Shown: in pieces, positions 34,980 through 41,745 of the stretch | How positions within the stretch are numbered: position 1 is the stretch's first letter | Layout: each line of letters opens with the position of its first letter | Assembly (NCBI RefSeq): GCF_030815585.1 | Contig: NZ_JAUSWY010000001.1 | Span: forward strand, 4,464,001 to 4,528,000 | Origin: Arthrobacter pascens | GTDB lineage: Bacteria > Actinomycetota > Actinomycetes > Actinomycetales > Micrococcaceae | Direction of reading: 5' to 3' | Length of the DNA stretch: 64,000 bases | Notes under the pieces: model-generated | What the model saw: only the letters and a program-made list of their open reading frames with translations | Told to the model about the DNA's origin: nothing | The model's database searches: none | Program-made: the position numbers and the translations under genes

Positions 34980-36766
34980 AACGGGAGATGACCGGCACGC
35001 TCGAGGCGACCAGCCGGACCGAGGGACGCTGGAAGGCCCGTGATGTGTGGTGTGCTCTGGCGGGCGTCGTGTCGCTGGGGCTTGCGGTGGGGGCCGCTTC
35101 CACGGTGGCGGTGCCCGTGGACAGCGACCTGGGGCTCGTCGCTGTGCTGCCCTACCCGTTTTGGGTGGGGCTCCTGCTTCTGAACGTCGCCTTCGTTGTG
35201 GCGCTGCGGGGGGATGCCGCGGGCCCGGCGCGCCGCCCGGTCATGGTGTGGCTCGTTGTGGTGCTCGTGCTCGTGCTCTTCGGGACCGCTGCCTTCGTGA
35301 CGGGCGTACCGCGGGGTGAGGTCGCGTTCCGTCATCTCGGTATTGCCGACGCCCTCTCGGGCAGTCAGGGGATCGACCCGGACATCGATGCGTACTTCAA
35401 CTGGCCGGGTTTCTTCGCGCTCCTGGCGACGGTGTTCCGGGCGACCGGTCTGGACCCGGTGGCTGTTGCCTTGTGGGCGCCGGTGCTCAACATGGGTCTG
35501 TGGCTCGCTGCCCTGGGCGTGCTGACGCGCTATTTGACGAGCGATCCGCGACGGCTCTGGCTTGTGCTCTGGGTCTTCTGTCTTGGCAACTGGCAGGACC
35601 AGGACTACCTGTCTCCCCAGGCCTTCGGCTTCTTCCTGTACCTTGTCGTGATCGCGCTGCTCGTGGGCCCGTTGGCCGCGCGGGCCCCCGGGTTCCGCGG
35701 CTTCCGAGACGTCGACCTGACGGCGTGGTGGCGAGGGCGGTCGCCCGCCGAGCCCCGGCCGGGGCACCGGGTGAGCGCCCTCGTGGTGACGCTCTTGCTC
35801 GTCACGGTCATCTGCGCGAGCCATCAGCTGACGCCGTTCATGGTACTCATCGCCATCACCGCTCTGACGCTGAGCGGACGTGTCTGGCCCAGCCGGCTGC
35901 CTCTGATCACCGCAGTGGTGCTGACGCTGTGGCTCGTCTACCCCGCGAGTGCATACCTCATCGGGAATCCACCCCTGGCCGAAGCAGGACTGCAGGCCGC
36001 GACCGAGGCGAACGTCATCGACCGCCTGACCGGGACCGCCGGGCACGTGCTCGTGGTGCAGGGCCGGATCGTTCTGACCCTCGTGCTGTGGGCACTCGCC
36101 GCGGTCGGGGCGGTGCGCGACTGGCGCAGAGGACGCCTCGACATCCGGGTGGTCCTCCTCGCCGTCGCTCCACTGCTGCTCTTCCCCGCGCAGTTGTACG
36201 GCGGGGAGATGCTCATCCGCATCTCGCTGTTCGCGCTGCCCTTCATCGCCTTGCAGGCGTGCTCGGTCCTGCTTCCCACGGACGGCAGCACACGCCCCTC
36301 CTGGCGCGCCGCGGGGAGCCTTGCGCTCACCTGCTTCCTGCTGGCCGTGCTGACCGTGACGGGCCGGTTCGGGAACGCCCAGTATGACGTCTTCACCGAC
36401 GCTGAGATCGCGGCCGTCGCCGCCGCGCAGGATCTCGCGCCCCCCGGCTCGGTGATGATCTCGGCTGCCTACCCGACGCCGTGGCGCAGCGAGGCCTACC
36501 TCGAACACCGGTACCGGACGATCGACTACATGTGCCGGTCCGACTTGTCGACGGCGACGTGTGGCCCACTCGTCTACGACTACGCCCGGGACAACCCTGC
36601 CGGTGCCGTCGTGCTGCTCACGCGCTCGTCGGAGGCGAGTCTGGTGCTCCAGGGCACCAGCAGCGCGCCAGGCTTCGCCGAGCTGGAGGAGTGGCTGAGC
36701 ACGCAGGACGGCGTGGAGCTCGCGTTCAGCAACGACGACGCACGCGTGTACCGGGTGACGCCATGA
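34976..36766 (+). CDS. Large polytopic membrane protein, putative polysaccharide polymerase or GT-C enzyme, copy A
   Basis: This 596-residue protein has about 12 TM helices. Conserved-looking loops are GSQGIDPDIDAYFNWPGFF after helix 3-4 and LGNWQDQDYLSPQAFGFFLY, followed by a C-terminal outer domain (SAAYPTPWRSEAYLEHRYRTIDYMC) of about 110 residues. Acidic residues at the first external loop plus a soluble C-terminal domain are typical of GT-C glycosyltransferases, and Wzy-like polymerases are also possible. I do not recognise a named family. It is identical to the gene at 41742. Confidence 0.7.
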   Translation: MKREMTGTLEATSRTEGRWKARDVWCALAGVVSLGLAVGAASTVAVPVDSDLGLVAVLPYPFWVGLLLLNVAFVVALRGDAAGPARRPVMVWLVVVLVLVLFGTAAFVTGVPRGEVAFRHLGIADALSGSQGIDPDIDAYFNWPGFFALLATVFRATGLDPVAVALWAPVLNMGLWLAALGVLTRYLTSDPRRLWLVLWVFCLGNWQDQDYLSPQAFGFFLYLVVIALLVGPLAARAPGFRGFRDVDLTAWWRGRSPAEPRPGHRVSALVVTLLLVTVICASHQLTPFMVLIAITALTLSGRVWPSRLPLITAVVLTLWLVYPASAYLIGNPPLAEAGLQAATEANVIDRLTGTAGHVLVVQGRIVLTLVLWALAAVGAVRDWRRGRLDIRVVLLAVAPLLLFPAQLYGGEMLIRISLFALPFIALQACSVLLPTDGSTRPSWRAAGSLALTCFLLAVLTVTGRFGNAQYDVFTDAEIAAVAAAQDLAPPGSVMISAAYPTPWRSEAYLEHRYRTIDYMCRSDLSTATCGPLVYDYARDNPAGAVVLLTRSSEASLVLQGTSSAPGFAELEEWLSTQDGVELAFSNDDARVYRVTP

Positions 36767-37101
36767 GCGGCGGAGTCAGCCGGCTCACCGTGGCGCTCGG
36801 TCTCGCGGCCGTCGCGCTGTCGCTGGTGACGCTCATCGGGCTGCCGACACCGCTGCAGGCCGTCGCCGCGACAGCGGTCCTGGTCCTGCTCCCGGGGCAG
36901 GCACTGGCCCGACTCACGCAGGTGAGCGACCTCGCGCTCGGCGCGCTGCTCGTCCTGGCGCTCGGCCTCGCCGCGCTCACGGCGGTGTCCACGGCAATGT
37001 TCTACCTCGCCGTGTGGTCCTGGCAGGGCTGCGTGGTCACGATGGCCGTCATCACCGTCCTCGCGTGCACGGCACGCGCACGGCAGGAGGCCACGTCATG
37101 A
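36763..37101 (+). CDS. Small membrane protein (112 aa), copy A1
   Basis: Three hydrophobic helices (LTVALGLAAVALSLVTLIG, LQAVAATAVLVLLPGQALA, ALLVLALGLAALTAVSTAMFYLAVW) with a short tail. The LLPGQAL element recalls the DUF1616-type FLPGYAL motif of polysaccharide-cluster membrane proteins, but this is weak. Overlaps the upstream and downstream genes by ATGA. The same gene occurs again at 37367 and 43529. Function unknown. Confidence 0.6.
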   Translation: MSGGVSRLTVALGLAAVALSLVTLIGLPTPLQAVAATAVLVLLPGQALARLTQVSDLALGALLVLALGLAALTAVSTAMFYLAVWSWQGCVVTMAVITVLACTARARQEATS

Positions 37102-37313
37102 TCAACCTCATGATCGACCTGGCCGGACTGCTCGCGGCTGCCGCGCTGCTCATCACCCTCATCGCGCTCGAGGTCCGACGCGCCGGACCAGACACCGGAC
37201 AGTCCACACGCCCGAGGCTCCTCGGCCGAACAGTGAGCCCCAGGGTCGTCGCCGTCATGTGGACGACGTACCTGCTCCTCTTCCTCCCACGCGTGCTGGG
37301 ACTGCTCACGTGA
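37098..37313 (+). CDS. Small membrane protein (71 aa), copy A1
   Basis: MINLMIDLAGLLAAAALLITLIALEV forms one TM helix, a basic loop (RPRLLGRTVSPR) follows, and VVAVMWTTYLLLFLPRVLGLL forms a second. It overlaps both neighbours by four bases. It always follows the 112-residue gene in all three copies, suggesting a two-subunit membrane unit. Function unknown. Confidence 0.58.
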   Translation: MINLMIDLAGLLAAAALLITLIALEVRRAGPDTGQSTRPRLLGRTVSPRVVAVMWTTYLLLFLPRVLGLLT

Positions 37314-37346
37314 ACCGCCCCACGCGGTGGCGGCTCCACAGCAACC
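37310..37346 (+). pseudogene. Start fragment of metallophosphoesterase gene (unit 1)
   Basis: GTGAACCGCCCCACGCGGTGG continues for about 12 codons (VNRPTRWRLHSN) and is then cut by the tandem duplication junction. The residues match the copy-B allele (RLHSN) and not the intact gene at 37917 (RLLSD). Past the junction the reading frame differs from any phosphoesterase. Confidence 0.75.
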
Positions 37347-37366
37347 CGCGTGTACCGGGTGACGCC

Positions 37367-37708
37367 ATGAGCGGAGGCGGCGTCAGCCGGCTCACCGTGG
37401 CGCTCGGTCTCGCGGCCGTCGCGCTGTCGCTGGTGACGCTCGTCGGGCTGCCGACACCGCTGCAGGCCGTCGCCGCGACAGCGGTCCTGGTCCTGCTCCC
37501 GGGGCAGGCACTGGCCCGACTCACGCAGGTGAGCGACCTCGCGCTCGGCGCGCTGCTCGTCCTGGCGCTCGGCCTCGCCGCGCTCACGGCGGTGTCCACG
37601 GCAATGTTCTACCTCGCCGTGTGGTCCTGGCAGGGCTGCGTGGTCACGATGGCCGTCATCACCGTCCTCGCGTGCACGGCACGCGCACGGCAGGAGGCCA
37701 CGTCATGA
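37367..37708 (+). CDS. Small membrane protein (113 aa), copy A2
   Basis: Second tandem copy of the 36763 gene, with one extra Gly after MSGG and Val in place of Ile in LVGLPTP. The three helices and ATGA overlap with the following gene are retained, so it is probably functional. Confidence 0.58.
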   Translation: MSGGGVSRLTVALGLAAVALSLVTLVGLPTPLQAVAATAVLVLLPGQALARLTQVSDLALGALLVLALGLAALTAVSTAMFYLAVWSWQGCVVTMAVITVLACTARARQEATS

Positions 37709-37920
37709 TCAACCTCATGATCGACCTGGCCGGACTGCTCGCGGCTGCCGCGCTGCTCATCACCCTCATCGCGCTCGAGGTCCGACGCGCCGGACCAGAC
37801 ACCGGACAGTCCACACGCCCGAGGCTCCTCGGCCGAACAGTGAGCCCCAGGGTCGTCGCCGTCATGTGGACGACGTATCTGCTCCTCTTCCTTCCACGCG
37901 TGTTGGGACTGCTCACGTGA
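37705..37920 (+). CDS. Small membrane protein (71 aa), copy A2
   Basis: Same sequence as the copy at 37098. Overlaps the preceding gene by ATGA and the intact metallophosphoesterase by GTGA, keeping the translationally coupled order seen in copy B. Confidence 0.56.
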   Translation: MINLMIDLAGLLAAAALLITLIALEVRRAGPDTGQSTRPRLLGRTVSPRVVAVMWTTYLLLFLPRVLGLLT

Positions 37921-38969
37921 ACCGCCCCGCGCGGTGGCGGCTCCTCAGTGACCTCCACCTGGGCGTGTCCGACGACGACCCCCGCCGCCCCGGCAAAATG
38001 CTGCCCGAGTTCCTGCACCACCAGGTGCTCGAAGCGTCTGGTCCGCAGCAGCACGTTGTCTTCGTCGGTGACACGTTCGAGTTGGCCGGGTTCGCCGAGG
38101 ACGAGAGCCTGACCCGCCTCGAGTCCATCCTCGCCCGCCACCGCGAGACGTTCCAAACGCTGAGGGCGTGTGCGGCGCGCGGCGTGCAGTTGCACTTCGT
38201 GTGCGGCAACCATGACGTGGAGCTGGCCCGGCCCTCCGTCGCCGCCCGCCTGTCATCGCTGCTGTCACCCGTCGAGCCCGGGCAGATCCGGGTGCATCCG
38301 TGGTTCCTGCACGTGCCCCACGTACTCGTGGCCGAGCACGGGCACCAGCACCACGCGCCGCACCGGATCCCCGAGCTGCTGCGCACCGCGGTCAGCGGTA
38401 CCGACGAGCTGGACCTGCCACCGCTCGCCGCCTGGCACGCCCAGCCGTCGAGCTCGCGCCTGAGCCGTGCCGGGGCCGTTGCCCGGGCCTGCCTGGCGTC
38501 TGAACGGGCGGAACGCCGCGTCCGGGAGCTCGCGTACGGCGAGCTGTTGCAGGCCGAGTCGTTGCGGCTGGAGCTCGACCCGGCGGCCGTTCGGGATCTG
38601 GCGCGCCTGTCCCGGTTCCGGACGGTGTCGGCGCTCCCGCGCACCGCCACCCGCATGGTGCTCGCGGCCGCCGGGCGCAGCATCGCCAGCGAGGAAGCTC
38701 CTGCTGCTGCGGGCCGGGTCGCACGTACCCTCGAAGCGCACGGTTCCGGGGTGGCCTGGTACGTCTCGGGCCACACCCACCGGGCCCTCGAATCGGCGCT
38801 CGAGGCGTGCCCCACCCGGTACGTTAACACCGGCACGTGGTGTTCGGACGTCCGCGGTCGCGGACCTGACCAGTCGGACCGTCGGGCGTTCCCATACGCC
38901 GTGGTCGACGTCGCCCGTGACGGCAACACCAGCGGCGGGCTGAGGTACTGGCGTCCGGACGGTGGCTGA
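37917..38969 (+). CDS. Metallophosphoesterase (UDP-diacylglucosamine hydrolase-like)
   Basis: This 350-residue calcineurin-like phosphoesterase keeps all metal-binding motifs: SDLHLG (about 13-18), GDTFEL, CGNHDVE, AEHGHQHH and SGHTHRALE. The order and LGVSD/GDTFE spacing recall LpxH-like or serine/threonine phosphatase-type enzymes; it has no signal peptide and should be cytoplasmic. GTG start overlaps the small membrane gene. Its place at the end of the polysaccharide operon suggests it removes phosphate from a precursor or opposes the HprK-like kinase; both are inferences. Confidence 0.8.
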   Translation: MNRPARWRLLSDLHLGVSDDDPRRPGKMLPEFLHHQVLEASGPQQHVVFVGDTFELAGFAEDESLTRLESILARHRETFQTLRACAARGVQLHFVCGNHDVELARPSVAARLSSLLSPVEPGQIRVHPWFLHVPHVLVAEHGHQHHAPHRIPELLRTAVSGTDELDLPPLAAWHAQPSSSRLSRAGAVARACLASERAERRVRELAYGELLQAESLRLELDPAAVRDLARLSRFRTVSALPRTATRMVLAAAGRSIASEEAPAAAGRVARTLEAHGSGVAWYVSGHTHRALESALEACPTRYVNTGTWCSDVRGRGPDQSDRRAFPYAVVDVARDGNTSGGLRYWRPDGG

Positions 38970-39084
38970 ACCGTACCGGTGTCACCGCACCGGCCGGGGC
39001 GGGCTGCACGTGCGTGCAAGGAATGGGCGGCGGGCCGCCGTTCACGCGGGGAACCCGACGTGCGCCAGAGCCTGGCGCACGAGC

Positions 39085-39294
39085 GCTCCGTGCGAGCCGG
39101 GCAACGGCAAGGTAGAACGCTTCAACCGGACGCTCACCACCGAATGGGCCTACGCCCGCCCCCACACATCAGAAGCCGAACGGGCAGCCACTTACCCGGA
39201 CTGGCTACATCAGTACAATCACAGAACCCATACCGGCATCGGAGGTAAAACTCCCATCAGCTGCGTTCATAACCTATATAGGAACTACACCTAG
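39085..39294 (+). pseudogene. IS481-type transposase remnant (C-terminal end)
   Basis: The translation contains PGNGKVERFNRTLTTEWAYARPHTSE and YNHRTHTGIGGKTPIS, the C-terminal part of IS481/IS3-family DDE transposases. The N-terminal catalytic part is absent, and the sequence before NGKVERF is degraded. It lies between the intact phosphoesterase gene and the DUF2071 gene, marking an old insertion at the seam between the two duplicated blocks. Confidence 0.75.
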
Positions 39295-40062
39295 GTCCGG
39301 CGGTTGGCCGAGGCTGCTCACCAGCCTTGGCCGGCCGAACTTGGTCCGCACTCCTGGGGAGTACAGGACCGATTCAGGCGGTCCGCTCGTGCTGATACCG
39401 GCAGACGCAATCAGTTCATCCTTCAGATGGTGCAGCTTGGCAAAGCACAGCGGCCACGGTTTATGGGTGTTTGGAATGTAGATGCTCCGTCCCCGGAACG
39501 TGCCGTGCATTCCAAACCTCGCCGTGAGAAAAACCGATATCGGGTCATCGACGGTGGCATCTGATTGGGGTACGACGGCGAAGCTGGTCTGTGCCCCTTG
39601 CCTGAATCGCCTGACCGAGTAGTTGATGGCTTCAACGTCTGGCGAGTCCGGCCGGGGTTGGGAATAGCGGATTCGCGACCACACGTAGGGAATTTCCGCC
39701 GCTCGAGCTGCCAGGACGACGGGCAGCCGGTTCGCGTCCAAGCTCAGGAAGACCACGCCCCGCGTTCCGTCCGGTTCCCTTGAATAAAGGCGGACGTTGA
39801 CCTCGTTGAAGTTTCCCAGGTACGGAATCCCGGGACCGCGTCCGATCCCTGCCTTCTTCATGCGGAAACCGACCAGGCCCACCCATGACGTCCCGTCGAA
39901 GTTGTCCGGTTGCACTCCGGGCGGCATGAAACGAGCAGCAACGTTTTCCGGGATGCGCCAATGCAGGAATATGGCGTCGGTCCAGCGCTGGTCCAGGATG
40001 GCGGGCGGTGGCAGCTCAGGCGGATCGGGCCAGAGGGACTCGGCGTTCGAGCGTTGATCCAT
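39274..40062 (-). CDS. DUF2071 (YqjF-like) family protein
   Basis: This 262-residue protein has family-like segments DAIFLHWRIPENVAARFMPPG near the N-terminus, LGNFNEVNVRLYS, and YSPGVRTKFGRP near the end. These fit DUF2071/YqjF proteins of unknown function. The start is ATG 40062 with AAGGGA eight bases upstream; a TTG two codons earlier is possible. It is on the opposite strand from the island genes, converging on the transposase remnant, and looks unrelated to polysaccharide synthesis. Confidence 0.8.
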   Translation of the reverse strand: MDQRSNAESLWPDPPELPPPAILDQRWTDAIFLHWRIPENVAARFMPPGVQPDNFDGTSWVGLVGFRMKKAGIGRGPGIPYLGNFNEVNVRLYSREPDGTRGVVFLSLDANRLPVVLAARAAEIPYVWSRIRYSQPRPDSPDVEAINYSVRRFRQGAQTSFAVVPQSDATVDDPISVFLTARFGMHGTFRGRSIYIPNTHKPWPLCFAKLHHLKDELIASAGISTSGPPESVLYSPGVRTKFGRPRLVSSLGQPPDLGVVPI

Positions 40063-40466
40063 AGCCAAGTTCCCTTCACACGGCCAAATTCTAACCTCTG
40101 TTTGGAACCCCTCACCAGCCTTGCTGCGCCGACTGCTTGAGTCGGAGCACCCTGTGTTCTCACCACGGGAGGGTACCCCCGTCTACCTGGCGCACTTACG
40201 GGATAAGTCCCCAGAGTACCTAACAGATCACTCGGCGTTGCCCTCCACCCCTAGCTCTGGCGGGAGCACGAAATTCCCTACGTAGGACGGACGCGATGTA
40301 AAAGCGAGTACTCACTACTGGTGTTTACCTAGCCGGCCTACCTTACGCTCAACTTTACGGGCAGGGTCACTCGGCCGGGGGATTCGAATCCCTCTAGGGG
40401 CACTGGCTGGATTAGTCGCCGGGGCCGAGACACCATCCGACCGACACTACCCAGACAAGGGAGACC
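40063..40466. other. Intergenic control region upstream of kinase copy B
   Basis: The 404-bp gap between DUF2071 and the second kinase gene has no ORF of its own. It contains CCCC-rich motifs at about 40175, 40208 and 40241, resembling the array at 27133, then the 70-bp shared block (40300-40369) and a perfect 14-bp palindrome GGGATTCGAATCCC (40379-40392). It probably drives copy B; copy A's kinase has no such region. Confidence 0.45.
40300..40369 (+). promoter_or_regulatory. 70-bp upstream block shared with 27268-27337
   Basis: Begins AAAAGCGAGTAC and ends CGGGCAGGGTCA with the same 58-base internal spacing as the block before the first glycosyltransferase. The conserved ends with a more divergent middle suggest selection on protein binding sites. 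Confidence 0.55.
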
Positions 40467-41567
40467 ATGCAGACCAAGACCAAGACCAAGAGCAGTGCAT
40501 TGCATTTCGATATCCACGGCCGCGTGAGGATCCGTGTTGACGCGAAGGCGCCGGCGGCGAAGCAGCTTCAGAGCATGTTGGCGTGTTTCGCCACCGATAC
40601 CGAAGGGCCGGCGGACATCGTTGTTGATGACGGGCCGGAGTCGATGCCGGATGCGGGTTTGCTTGAGCATGAGCTTGCGTATACGGGGACCAGCGTGCGT
40701 TTCCAGGCTGATCGGGTCCAGGTGGTGAGGGACGCGGAGCAGTGGCGTATTCACGGGCCGGGGGAGTTGTTGACTTCCGTGGTCCCTGTTCTTGATGCCG
40801 CTATGGTCGGTCGGGGAGCCGCCATGTTCCACGCGGCTACGATGGCGTACCGGGGTCACGCGATTGCGCTTCCGGCCGCCGGGGGGACCGGTAAGACGAG
40901 TACCGCCGCGAAGCTGATGCGGCGCGAGGGGTGGTCGTTCATGGGTGATGACTGGGCTTTCCTGGCCGAGGACGCCACGCTGCTTGGTTACGCGAAGCCG
41001 ATGTTCATTAAGCCGCATCACCGGGCCATCTACCCGCACCTGTTCGAGGGTGTCCGGAAGCCCCTTGTCCCGTCGGGGCTTTCGGGGAGTGTCGGCCGCC
41101 TGACCACGGTGGTGCATCCGTTCGTCATCCGTTATCCGCGGCTCGCGGACTTCTCCCGGCGATGGTCGCCGGAGCACCGCATGGTCGAGGCGGGGACGGC
41201 GTTCCCGGGGCGGGAAGTGACGACGTCGGCCCCGCTCGCGGCTGCCGTCTATATCGAGCGTTTCGAGGGCGCCCGGTCCCGGATCGTGGAGCGGTCGAGC
41301 GATTGGATGGTTGACCGGATGATCGGGAACTTCCACATCGAGATGGCGGGTTTCTCGCAGCGGGTCGTGACTGGCTTGGCGGCCACGTCCGTGGTCCCGT
41401 GGCGGGAGCACTTCGGGGCGAAGGGGGTCGTGCTGAGCAAGGCGCTCGACGGACGTCCCTGCCACCTGTTGCAGGTGCCTTCCGCGTATTCGGCGGACGA
41501 GGCCTCGGACGATATCGTCCGGTATCTCGAGGAGCTGCTGCCGTCGGTCCTGGACGAGGAGGCCTGA
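40467..41567 (+). CDS. HprK-like P-loop kinase domain protein, copy B
   Basis: 366 residues, identical to copy A from ALHFDIHG onward; the N-terminus reads MQTKTKTKSS in place of MHTRQTKTKAE, one codon shorter. P-loop GGTGKTS and FMGDDW are intact. It has its own upstream control region with the 70-bp shared block, so it may be expressed separately from copy A. Confidence 0.8.
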   Translation: MQTKTKTKSSALHFDIHGRVRIRVDAKAPAAKQLQSMLACFATDTEGPADIVVDDGPESMPDAGLLEHELAYTGTSVRFQADRVQVVRDAEQWRIHGPGELLTSVVPVLDAAMVGRGAAMFHAATMAYRGHAIALPAAGGTGKTSTAAKLMRREGWSFMGDDWAFLAEDATLLGYAKPMFIKPHHRAIYPHLFEGVRKPLVPSGLSGSVGRLTTVVHPFVIRYPRLADFSRRWSPEHRMVEAGTAFPGREVTTSAPLAAAVYIERFEGARSRIVERSSDWMVDRMIGNFHIEMAGFSQRVVTGLAATSVVPWREHFGAKGVVLSKALDGRPCHLLQVPSAYSADEASDDIVRYLEELLPSVLDEEA

Positions 41568-41568
41568 G

Positions 41569-41745
41569 GTGCCGGACACAGTAGGTCACAGCCCTGCCGA
41601 GGTTACCGCGGTCGTTCCGGCCCGCAACGCGGAGCACATGCTCCCGCTCGTCGACTCCGACGTCGTGTTCGGGCCCACGGGGGTTGCCGACCTGCTCACG
41701 GAGCTGGTCGAGGGCGGCCACGACGCCCTCCAGGACGCGCGATGA
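41569..41745 (+). pseudogene. GT2 glycosyltransferase remnant with two deletions (58 aa frame)
   Basis: The frame begins as the intact gene (VPDTVGHSPAEVTAVVPARN), loses 61 codons after HMLP, resumes at LVDSDVVFGPTG, and after GGHDALQ jumps to the last codons of the flippase (DAR, stop). The second junction shows CAGG on both sides. The 183-bp deletion keeps frame, and the leftover still ends in the ATGA overlap that couples to the next gene. It cannot be an active glycosyltransferase. Confidence 0.88.

Larger units (their letters stand above)
31734..37346 (+). repeat. Segmental duplication, copy A (complete version)
   Basis: Matches 40430-44112 almost base for base outside two deletions. 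Left edge: the shared ACACCATCCGACCGACACTAC upstream of the kinase ATG. Right edge: CAGCAACC inside the start of the metallophosphoesterase frame. The length difference of 1930 bp equals the two copy-B deletions (183 and 1744) plus three bases at the kinase N-terminus. Copy A holds kinase, GT2, flippase, large membrane protein and two small membrane genes. Confidence 0.93.
36743..37953 (+). repeat. Tandem duplication of the two-gene small membrane module
   Basis: Unit 1 (36743-37346) and unit 2 (37347-about 37953) repeat with an offset of 604-607 bp. The junction fuses the metallophosphoesterase start codon region of unit 1 (CCACAGCAAC) directly to the end of the large membrane protein gene (CGCGTGTACCGGGTGACGCC) at 37347. 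Units differ by a three-base insertion after the start codon and a few substitutions. Confidence 0.9.

Noticed and set aside
34793..36508. Minus-strand open frame of 571 codons opposite the large membrane protein
   Set aside because: Low-complexity Glu/Arg/His/Gln composition typical of an antisense shadow; the plus strand has clear TM helices and coupled overlaps.
40377..40405. tRNA-like T-arm (GGGGGATTCGAATCCCTC) suggesting a tRNA 3' end or attachment site
   Set aside because: The base before TTCGAAT is A, so the closing G-C pair of a T-arm is missing, and no matching acceptor, D- or anticodon arms are found upstream. A plain 14-bp palindrome explains it.
31771..41567. Lasso-peptide modification system built on the HprK-like kinase
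   Set aside because: No precursor, lasso cyclase (asparagine synthetase-like) or leader peptidase genes are present in the island.
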